From: an uncultured delta proteobacterium
GTDB taxonomy: Bacteria; Myxococcota_A; Polyangia; Polyangiales; Polyangiaceae
DNA length: 48,455 bases
NCBI GenBank assembly: GCA_903906315.1
Contig: CAIVJW010000447.1
Location: forward strand, 1-48,455
Reading direction: 5' to 3'
Part shown: positions 31,581-37,987 of the stretch, piece after piece
How positions within the stretch are numbered: position 1 is the stretch's first letter
Layout of the letters: each line of letters opens with the position of its first letter
The notes under the pieces: generated by a model
The model's input: only the letters and a program-made list of their open reading frames with translations
The model's database searches: none
What the model was told of the DNA's origin: nothing
Program-made: the position numbers and the translations under genes

Positions 31581-31608
31581 TTTTTGAGGACTCTCGGTGG
31601 AGCCCCAA

Positions 31609-31624
31609 AGCAATGCCGGTGCCG
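31609..31624 (-). promoter_or_regulatory. Sigma-54 (-24/-12) promoter of the sigma-factor gene
   Basis: Read on the minus strand, CGGCACCGGCATTGCT matches the sigma-54 consensus TGGCACG-N4-TTGCT at 14 of 16 aligned positions counting the free spacer. It has the essential GG and GC at the correct spacing. The predicted start is about 31598, 18 nt before the ATG at 31580. Support also comes from the adjacent NtrC-type activator gene. Confidence 0.65.
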
Positions 31625-31642
31625 CCGAATTCGCGCCGCCAA

Positions 31643-31657
31643 GTATGCGGAACTACG
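31643..31657. promoter_or_regulatory. Proximal copy of a 15-bp element upstream of the sigma-54 promoter
   Basis: GTATGCGGAACTACG, centred about 52 bp upstream of the predicted start of the sigma-factor transcript. It matches the distal copy at 31702-31716 in 14 of 15 bases and has a weak GTA-N8-TAC symmetry. Candidate binding site for the NtrC-type regulator. Confidence 0.5.
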
Positions 31658-31701
31658 TGGCTTCGATGCGCACGTGGTGAGGCCGAGGGAGCGGGCTCCC
31701 G

Positions 31702-31716
31702 GTATGCGGGACTACG
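31702..31716. promoter_or_regulatory. Distal copy of the 15-bp element
   Basis: GTATGCGGGACTACG, centred about 111 bp upstream of the predicted start, a usual distance for sigma-54 enhancer sites. The two copies are 59 bp apart. The rest of the 271-bp gap between the regulator stop and the sigma gene start shows no other feature. Confidence 0.5.
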
Positions 31717-31851
31717 CTCCCTCCTCACGCTTGCGCGCCGCATGCCAGCCGCGCAGCCCCCGGCGCGCGGGTCGCCTGACCGGACGACCCCCGTGCGCGC
31801 GCCTCGAGCCTGCTGGCGCGGCGTCGCGCGCGACGGTCGCTGGAGCGCCGC

Positions 31852-33243
31852 CTACTCGTCGTCGCCGTCGATGCGCCGGAGCTTGGCCCGGAGCGTCTTC
31901 GGGTCGACCTTCAGGCGGCGCGCCAGCTCGGCGCGCGACCCGCTGCTGCGCTCGAGCAGGGCCGACAGCAGCGCCTGCTCCGCGCGGTCCGCGGCGATGG
32001 CGGCGACGGCCTTGAGGTCGATCTGGTCGGCGTCGAGGTCGACCTCGAGCTCGATCAGGAGCTTGCCCAGGCTGGCGGAGGCGGCGCCCGCGGCGGGGGG
32101 CGGCTGGCTTCGGCCGCGGACGGCGGCGGGCAGGTCGGCGTGCCGGAGCACGCGCTCGGCGGTCACGACGGCTGACTTGATGGCGTTTTCCAGCTCGCGC
32201 ACGTTGCCGGGCCACTGGTAGGCGCGGAGCTCGGCCAGCGCGGCGGCCTCGATGGTGCTCACGGCGCGCTCGAAGCGCTGCGCGTACTTCTGAAGGAAGT
32301 GGGTGGCGAGCAGATCGACGTCCCCGGCACGCACGCGCAGCGGCGGCACGGGGATCGTCGCCTCGCTGAGGCGGTAGTAGAGGTCGGCCCGGAACGCGCC
32401 GCGGCGGACCGCGTCGTGCAGATCGATGTTGGTCGCCGACACCACCCGGATGTCGAGCTTGATGGTGTCGCGGCCACCGACGCGCTCGAGCGTGCGCTCC
32501 TGAAGGACCCGCAGGAGCTTGGCCTGGATGGGGAGCGGGAGGTTGCCGATCTCGTCGAGGAAGAGGGTGCCGCCGTCGGCACGCTCGAAGTGGCCGATGC
32601 GCGCGGCCGTCGCGCCCGTGAAGGACCCCTTCTCGTGACCGAACAGCTCGCTCTCGATGAGGCTCTCGGTGAGGATGGAGCAGTCGACGGCGACGAACGG
32701 CGCCTCGCGGCGCTTGCTGCCGGCGTGCAGCGTGCGCGCGAGCAGCTCCTTGCCGGTGCCCGTCTCGCCCTGTAGCAGCACGTTGATGTCCGGCCGCGCG
32801 AACTGCCGGACGGTCGCCATCGTCTCGCGGAAGCGCGGCGACGATCCCACCATCACGGGGCCGTCCGTCGGGTCGGCGAACGCGCCGGGGAGCGCGCCGT
32901 TGACGGTGGCGATGAGCTTGGCCGCTTCGAGGGGCTTGGTGACGAAGTCGACGGCGCCGAGCTTGAACGCGTCGACGGCGGCCTCGACGCTGCCGCGGGC
33001 CGTCATCATTACGACCGGGACGCCCGGTGCGGCGTCGTGCACGAGGCGCTGCAGCACGTCGAGGCCGCTCACGTCCGACAGGTGCAGATCGAGGAGCACG
33101 AGGTCCGGGCGTGAAGCTCGGACGGCCTCGATCGCCTCGGCGCCCGAGCCGACGCCTCGGATGTCGTGACCGGCGGCCGCGAGGATGCGCTCGACGACGC
33201 GGCGCATCGAGGGCTCGTCGTCGACGACCAGGAGGTGAGCCAT
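31852..33243 (-). CDS. NtrC-family sigma-54-dependent response regulator
   Basis: 463 residues with three domains. Receiver 1-115 (Asp52 in LLDLHLSDVSG, Lys103 in VTKPL). AAA+ sigma-54 activator domain about 130-365, with Walker A GETGTGKE (159-166), the sigma-54-contact loop as GSFTGA (206-211) in place of the usual GAFTGA, Walker B GGTLFLDE (224-231) and NVREL (347-351). A C-terminal Fis-type helix-turn-helix follows (about 418-458, RAELARRLKVDPKTLRAKLRRI). It should activate sigma-54 promoters when phosphorylated. The next gene downstream is the sigma factor with a sigma-54-like promoter, the obvious candidate target. The ATG at 33243 begins the family N-terminus; no Shine-Dalgarno is visible. 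Confidence 0.95.
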   Translation of the reverse strand: MAHLLVVDDEPSMRRVVERILAAAGHDIRGVGSGAEAIEAVRASRPDLVLLDLHLSDVSGLDVLQRLVHDAAPGVPVVMMTARGSVEAAVDAFKLGAVDFVTKPLEAAKLIATVNGALPGAFADPTDGPVMVGSSPRFRETMATVRQFARPDINVLLQGETGTGKELLARTLHAGSKRREAPFVAVDCSILTESLIESELFGHEKGSFTGATAARIGHFERADGGTLFLDEIGNLPLPIQAKLLRVLQERTLERVGGRDTIKLDIRVVSATNIDLHDAVRRGAFRADLYYRLSEATIPVPPLRVRAGDVDLLATHFLQKYAQRFERAVSTIEAAALAELRAYQWPGNVRELENAIKSAVVTAERVLRHADLPAAVRGRSQPPPAAGAASASLGKLLIELEVDLDADQIDLKAVAAIAADRAEQALLSALLERSSGSRAELARRLKVDPKTLRAKLRRIDGDDE

Positions 33244-33323
33244 GGCACGCGGAGGGTGGACGACCCCGGGGCGCCTGGCAAGGTCCGCCTGCAGAGGTGG
33301 CCCGGGCGGACGTAGCGCGTGCA

Positions 33324-33339
33324 GGCAGAGGCCGTGCCA
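33324..33339 (-). promoter_or_regulatory. Candidate sigma-54 promoter of the NtrC-type regulator gene
   Basis: Minus-strand TGGCACGGCCTCTGCC: the -24 half is a perfect TGGCACG and the essential GC of the -12 half (CTGC) is at the correct spacing, though TTGCT is only partly matched. It lies about 80 bp before the ATG at 33243. Autoregulation would fit the family, but the -12 half is weak. Confidence 0.4.
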
Positions 33340-33350
33340 CGCGCTGGCAC
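33334..33350. promoter_or_regulatory. Inverted repeat overlapping the -24 element
   Basis: GTGCCA-CGCGC-TGGCAC, perfect 6-bp arms with 5-bp spacing, in the divergent gap between the NtrC-type gene and the methyltransferase gene. The left arm covers the -24 box of the candidate sigma-54 promoter, so a bound protein would interfere with it. Part of the symmetry comes from the -24 box itself. Confidence 0.35.
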
Positions 33351-33381
33351 TTTCGTGCTACTCGGGGGCCATGGGGCTCCG

Positions 33382-34095
33382 GTGAGCGAGCGCACGGTCG
33401 GTCCGGCGGGCGCGGATTGCGACGCGTTCGTGGTCGAAAGCACCGCGATCGATCGTCCTCCGGCGCTTCCCGAGATCGCGCTCCACCTGGCCTCGGAGGT
33501 GACGCCGCTCTGGTACGCGACCGAGCGCTGGCTCGCGGAGCGCGGCGTGCCGCCCCCGTTCTGGGCCTTCGCGTGGGCGGGCGGGCAGGGCCTCGCGCGC
33601 TACGTGATCGACCGCCCCGAGGTGGTGCGCGGAAAGCGCGTGCTCGACTTCGCGTGCGGCGGCGGCTGCGTCGCGATCGCGGCCGCGATCGCCGGGGCGG
33701 CCCGCGTGCGCGCGGTGGACATCGACCCGCTCGCGGTGGCGGCGTGCCGTCGCAACGCCGCGCTGAACGGCGTGCGCGTCGACGTCTCGGGCGAGGATCT
33801 CGTCGGCCTGCCGGTCGAGGGCGTCGACGTGCTGCTCGCCGGCGACATCTGGTACGAGCGGCCCGCGGCCGATCGGTTCGCCGCGTGGCTCCGCGAGGTC
33901 GCCGCGTCGGGCGTGCGGGTGATCGTCGGCGACCCCGGGCGGGCCTACGTGCCGACGGACCTCGCCGTGCTGGCGGTGTTGCCGGTCGCGACGTCGATCG
34001 ACTTGGAGGGCTGCGAGGAGCGCGAGGTGCGCGTCCTCGAGGTCGGCGCGCGCGCCGCGACGCCGGGCTCCGCTGCTAGCATCGCGGGCCGATGA
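33382..34095 (+). CDS. METTL20-like protein methyltransferase
   Basis: 237-residue class I SAM-dependent methyltransferase. The PPPFWAFAWAGGQGLARYVIDRPEVVRGKRVLD segment, motif I DFACGGGCVAIAAA, AVDIDPLA and LAGDIWYERP match the METTL20/ETF-beta lysine methyltransferase group. In bacteria and mitochondria this group methylates the electron-transfer flavoprotein beta subunit. The substrate here is inferred from family only. The GTG at 33382 is chosen over a longer frame because the similarity begins soon after and GGGG precedes it. The stop overlaps the start of the next gene (ATGA), so the two methyltransferases form a coupled pair. Confidence 0.85.
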   Translation: MSERTVGPAGADCDAFVVESTAIDRPPALPEIALHLASEVTPLWYATERWLAERGVPPPFWAFAWAGGQGLARYVIDRPEVVRGKRVLDFACGGGCVAIAAAIAGAARVRAVDIDPLAVAACRRNAALNGVRVDVSGEDLVGLPVEGVDVLLAGDIWYERPAADRFAAWLREVAASGVRVIVGDPGRAYVPTDLAVLAVLPVATSIDLEGCEEREVRVLEVGARAATPGSAASIAGR

Positions 34096-35576
34096 GCCTG
34101 CCCGACCTCGCCCGCCTCGCCTCGGCCCCGAAGAAGACGCTGCGCGATCTCGGCCGCGCGCTCGCCGCGATCGGCGTGCGCCTCTCGGCCGCCGCGCCGA
34201 TCGTCGCCGCCGTCGAGGGCCTCCCGCCCGTGCTGCGCAGGCCGATCCGCGCGTTTCACCTGCGGCGCCGGCGCGACGCGGTCGGCGTCGCGATGCGCGC
34301 GCTGCTCTTTTCCGACCCGGTGACGCCCGAGGAGGCGCGATCGGCGTTCCGTGACGCGCTCGCGCCGATGCTCGATCTCGGGCTGCTCGCCGCGCAGCCG
34401 GACGGCTCGGTCGTGTCGCCGTTCGTGCTCGCGATCGCCGACGATCTCTTCGTCCTCTCGGACGACCTCGCGCAGGGCGGCGAGGCCGTGATGGGCCTGG
34501 GATCGAGCACGATCGACCTGTGTCGCGCGGCGTTCCCGGTCGCGCGCGTCGGGCGCGTGCTCGACATGGGCTGCGGATCGGGCACCGCGGCCCTCGTCCT
34601 CGCGCGGCAGGCCCGCGAGGCGATCGGCGTCGACCTCAACCCGCGGGCCGTCGCGCTCGCGCGCGTGAACGCGGCGCTGAACGGCCTCGAGAACGTGAGC
34701 TTCCGTGAGGGCGACCTGTTCGCGTCGGTCGTCGGTGAGACCTTCGACCTCATCGTGTCGCAGCCTCCCTTCGTCCCGCGACCGCGCGGCGCGGCCGCCG
34801 CCACGTACCTCTACGGCGGCGCGCGCGGCGACGAGCTCGCGCTCACGCTGCTGGCCCGCGTGGGCGCGCACCTCGCGCCGGGCGGCCGCGCCATCCTCGG
34901 CGTCGACTGGCCCGAGGGCGCAGGCGACCCGCTCGAGGCGCGCCTGCGCCGGGCGGTCGGCGACGACGGTCCGAGCCTGATCGTCCTCGCGAGCCCGACC
35001 GTCAGCCCCGACGAGCACGCGACGTCGTACGCGGCGGGCCTGCACCCGGCGCTCGGGCCGGCGTTCGACGACGAGGTCGCGGTCCGGCTCGCGCACTTCG
35101 TCGATCAGGGCCTCACGGGCGTCCGGCCGACGATCGTCGTGATCGAGCCCGCGCGCGCCGGCGAGGCGTTCACCGAGCTCGTGCCGATCGAGGCGCGCAG
35201 CCGCGGCGAGATCGGATCGGGCCGCATCGATCGCCTGCTCGCGGCGCGCGCCCTGCTCGCGCGCGGCGACGACGCGATCGGCGCCGCGAGGCTCCGCGTG
35301 CCGGAGGGCACCGTGCTCGCGCAGGAGCAGGAGGGGCCGGGCGCCGAGGTCGCGTCGACGCTCGTCGCGCGCCTGCCGCCCGCGGCGCTCGTCGGGCCGC
35401 GCGCGATCACCGGCGAGGAGCTGCTGCTGGTGACGACCGTGCACGAGGGCGCCAGCGTGCGCGAGGGGATCGCGAGGTTCTGCGAGCAGACGGGCGCGGA
35501 CCTCGAGGTGGCGCGGGCGCACCTCCTCGCGCTCGTGCGCGGGGCGATCGCGGCGGGCCTGCTCGAGGTCGCGTAG
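34092..35576 (+). CDS. Methyltransferase with HemK/PrmC-like core
   Basis: 494 residues. An N-terminal helical region (to about 130) is followed by a class I methyltransferase core: motif I VLDMGCGSGTAALVLA, VDLNPRAVALARVNAALNG, and SQPPFVP, a variant of the (N/D)PPY active-site motif of N5-glutamine and N6-adenine methyltransferases. A C-terminal region of about 200 residues is not recognised and may bind substrate. The motif set suggests methylation of a planar amide or amine on a protein or nucleic acid; which one cannot be told. It overlaps the upstream METTL20-like gene by 4 bp, implying coupled translation. Confidence 0.85.
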   Translation: MSLPDLARLASAPKKTLRDLGRALAAIGVRLSAAAPIVAAVEGLPPVLRRPIRAFHLRRRRDAVGVAMRALLFSDPVTPEEARSAFRDALAPMLDLGLLAAQPDGSVVSPFVLAIADDLFVLSDDLAQGGEAVMGLGSSTIDLCRAAFPVARVGRVLDMGCGSGTAALVLARQAREAIGVDLNPRAVALARVNAALNGLENVSFREGDLFASVVGETFDLIVSQPPFVPRPRGAAAATYLYGGARGDELALTLLARVGAHLAPGGRAILGVDWPEGAGDPLEARLRRAVGDDGPSLIVLASPTVSPDEHATSYAAGLHPALGPAFDDEVAVRLAHFVDQGLTGVRPTIVVIEPARAGEAFTELVPIEARSRGEIGSGRIDRLLAARALLARGDDAIGAARLRVPEGTVLAQEQEGPGAEVASTLVARLPPAALVGPRAITGEELLLVTTVHEGASVREGIARFCEQTGADLEVARAHLLALVRGAIAAGLLEVA

Positions 35577-35589
35577 CGGGCTGGGCTCG

Positions 35590-35610
35590 CGCGGGCCTCG
35601 TGCGCCCGCG
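35590..35610. terminator. Hairpin between convergent genes
   Basis: CGCGGGC / GCCCGCG (35590-35596 with 35604-35610), 7-nt loop, 14 bp after the methyltransferase stop and facing the MBL-like gene stop on the other strand. No U-tract. Confidence 0.4.
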
Positions 35611-35650
35611 TCCCGGTGGCGTCCCGGCCTCGTCGAGGCGGCGTCGCCCG

Positions 35651-36340
35651 TCAGCCGAAGCGGCGCGCCATCGCCTCGCGCAGACCGTCGCGCGCCACGT
35701 CGCGGAGCACGGCGCCGTGCGCGGGGATCAGGTGCTTCCACGGCAGCGCGACCAGCCGGTCGAAGTCCTCGCGCACGGCCGGGCCCATCGCCTTCAGCCA
35801 CGGGCCGCCGATGAGCGTCGGGCCGAAGCCCATCACCTTCATCACGACCTTGCCGACGAGCGAGCACCCCTCGAAGTCGGTCCAGTGCTGATAGGCGTCG
35901 CAGCTCACGAGCGCGCCGCCGTCGACGTCGAGGACGATCGCAGCCTCCGAGGCCTTGCCCTTCTCGAACAGGAACACGGTCGATCGCTCGATCGGGGTCG
36001 ACCCCGGCGCGAGATCGCGAGCGTCCTTCACGCCCTTCGTGCGCGGCGGGGCCCACAGCGTCGCGCCGAAGCGGTCGACGTAATAGGGATCGTCGGCGCC
36101 GTGGAACGCGCCGACGCGCACGACGTGATCGACCTTCCCGAGCTTCGCGAGCGCGGCCTCGCCGGCCTCGTCGAGGCGCACCGAGTTGAGGACGGTGAGC
36201 GAGCCGCCCTGGCGCACCACGGTCATGTTGCGCGTGATGGAGAGCAGGGGCGCCATGCGGAAGGTGCCCGTCACGAAGAACACGTCGGGGAAGATCTCGC
36301 GGATCTCGCCGTGCGGCAGGGGAACGGGGAAGTCGGCCAT
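35651..36340 (-). CDS. MBL-fold-like (DUF4336-type) protein
   Basis: 229 residues, soluble. The N-terminal part (VFFVTGTFRMAPLLSITRNMTVVRQGGSLTVLNSVRLDEAGEAAL) has the strand pattern of metallo-beta-lactamase-fold proteins. HGADDPYYVDRF and a later IPAHG supply some of the metal-binding-type residues, but the full HXHXDH motif is absent. It resembles the DUF4336 group. Enzyme activity is therefore uncertain. The ATG at 36340 has AGGA 6 nt upstream; an ATG five codons earlier is less well placed. The DUF2288 gene lies 47 bp upstream on the same strand, so the two are probably one unit. Confidence 0.75.
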   Translation of the reverse strand: MADFPVPLPHGEIREIFPDVFFVTGTFRMAPLLSITRNMTVVRQGGSLTVLNSVRLDEAGEAALAKLGKVDHVVRVGAFHGADDPYYVDRFGATLWAPPRTKGVKDARDLAPGSTPIERSTVFLFEKGKASEAAIVLDVDGGALVSCDAYQHWTDFEGCSLVGKVVMKVMGFGPTLIGGPWLKAMGPAVREDFDRLVALPWKHLIPAHGAVLRDVARDGLREAMARRFG

Positions 36341-36387
36341 GGCGCGTCCTATCATGGCGACGCGGCAAGGGGCACGGGGCGCGCGCG

Positions 36388-36699
36388 TCAGCTCACCCGC
36401 TCCGTCGCCGCCGCCCGCCCCGGCCGCACCAGCACGAACGGCGCGACGATCACGCTCAGGAAGCGCGCGTCCGGGTCCGCCGCCCAGCCGTCCATCTCGC
36501 CCGGCTTCGGCTTGCGCATCGATCCGTCGCCGATCCAGGCGCCGACGCGATCGACGTCGTCGATCGCGACCGCGAAGCCGACCTCGACGAGGTCGAGGTG
36601 GTCGGCCACGACGACGACCGCGTCGCGCGCCGCGTGGGCGCGCAGATCCTCGAACCGCACCTCGCCGAGGGCGAGCTCGAGCTTCTCCCGGAGCTTCAT
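36388..36699 (-). CDS. DUF2288 family protein
   Basis: 103 residues. LREKLELALGEVRFEDLRAHAARDAVVVVADHLDLVEVGFAVAIDD, then VGAWIGDGSMRKP, and FLSVIVAPFVLVR at the end match the DUF2288 family over its whole length. The family has no known function. The start at 36699 begins the conserved region; longer in-frame versions lack similarity. Probably co-transcribed with the MBL-like gene. Confidence 0.82.
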   Translation of the reverse strand: MKLREKLELALGEVRFEDLRAHAARDAVVVVADHLDLVEVGFAVAIDDVDRVGAWIGDGSMRKPKPGEMDGWAADPDARFLSVIVAPFVLVRPGRAAATERVS

Positions 36700-36812
36700 C
36701 GCGCGGCATCGTAGCAGCGGGGCCCGGGCTCGTTCACGGCGCGTGGCCCGCGCCCGCCCGCCGTGCGATCCTCCACGTCCGCCGCTCGCCTCGCGAGCCC
36801 GAGGAGATCCCG

Positions 36813-37904
36813 ATGCGCCTCGCCCCCCCGCTCGTCGCCCTCGCCCTCGCCGTCGTCTCCGCCGCGTTCGCGCCCGCCTGCGGGAGCCCCGACGAGCCCG
36901 CGGTCGTCCAGACCGGCGGCGGAGGCGGCTCGGCGGCCACCCCATCGGACGCCGGCGCCGAGGCCGACGCCGAGGCGCCCCCCGTCTGCGCGGAGTTCGG
37001 CGGCGCGTACCGCGGCGAGGGCACCTGCAACCCGGGCACCTTGACGTTCCCGTGGGCGATCTGCGTGCGGCAGACGGGCTGCGAGGTGGTGATCAAGACC
37101 AACGCCGACCAGACGTATTCCGGCCTCGCGACCGCGCAGTCGATGAAGGCCACCACCAACACGCCCGCCGCGGAGACGTGCACGGGCGCCCACGTCGCGG
37201 GGCTCGTCGGCCTCCATTGCAGCGGTCCGGCGAAGGACGAGTCCTGCGACGGGCAGGCGACGCCCGTGCCTCTGCCGGGCGCGACCGGGCCGTGCTGCGA
37301 CCTGCACGCCGACGCCTGCGGCGCGGGTCAGCGCTGCTACCCCGTCGACACCGAGTCCGGCGGCGTCTTCACGGCCTGCGTGCCCGACGACGGCGCGCTC
37401 GGCGAGGGCGACGCCTGCAAGCGCAGCGCGCCGACGGCCGCGGCGGTCGGGCGCGACGCCTGCAAGAAGGGCCTTTATTGCACCGATTTCGGCACCGCGA
37501 CGCCGGACGCGCGCGCCTGTCGCAAGCTCTGCCTCATGGACGGCGACTGCCCCGCCGGGGGAGCGTGCTTCGGGGTCGGGGCGACCCCGTGGGCGGGGGC
37601 GTGCGTGTCGACGTGCGGGCTCTTCGACGAGGGGACCTGCGGCGACGGCACGACCTGCCGCGTGGTGGCGTCGCACGACGCGTACGGCCTCGTCTGGAAC
37701 CTGCGCTGCGGCGCCGTCGGCGCGAAGGCGGCGGGCGACGGCTGCTCGCAGCCCGAGGAGTGCGGGCCCGCGCTGACGTGCGTCGAGGGCCGCTGTGAGC
37801 CCTACTGCGACGCGACGAACGCATGCCCGGACGGCCTGTCCTGCGGGGAGTACCCGAGCCGCAAGGCGGAGGGCTTCGGCGCGACGATCGGTGAATGCCA
37901 TTGA
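36813..37904 (+). CDS. Cysteine-rich lipoprotein
   Basis: 363 residues with type II signal peptide (lipobox APAC, Cys23), a Gly/Ser/Ala/Glu linker (to about 55), then a Cys-rich extracellular part. The first half has a beta-rich section (FGGAYRGEGTCNPGTLTFPW...). The second half has Cys-spaced modules similar to those of the lipoprotein at 13826 (CKKGLYCTDFG, CPAGGACFGVG, CDATNACPDGLSC). GAGGAG lies 6 nt before the ATG. The protein is probably on the cell surface; its role is unknown. Divergent from the DUF2288 gene with 113 bp between. Confidence 0.83.
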   Translation: MRLAPPLVALALAVVSAAFAPACGSPDEPAVVQTGGGGGSAATPSDAGAEADAEAPPVCAEFGGAYRGEGTCNPGTLTFPWAICVRQTGCEVVIKTNADQTYSGLATAQSMKATTNTPAAETCTGAHVAGLVGLHCSGPAKDESCDGQATPVPLPGATGPCCDLHADACGAGQRCYPVDTESGGVFTACVPDDGALGEGDACKRSAPTAAAVGRDACKKGLYCTDFGTATPDARACRKLCLMDGDCPAGGACFGVGATPWAGACVSTCGLFDEGTCGDGTTCRVVASHDAYGLVWNLRCGAVGAKAAGDGCSQPEECGPALTCVEGRCEPYCDATNACPDGLSCGEYPSRKAEGFGATIGECH

Positions 37905-37987
37905 TGGGGGCCGTCGTCGACTGCCATTGACGTCGCACGTCGTCGGCGGGCGTGGACGCGTTGCCGACGCCGCCCGCGCGGAGCGGG

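Noticed and set aside
33345-33360. TGGCAC...TGCT on the plus strand upstream of the METTL20-like gene
   Set aside because: The GG to GC spacing is one base too short for sigma-54, which tolerates little variation.
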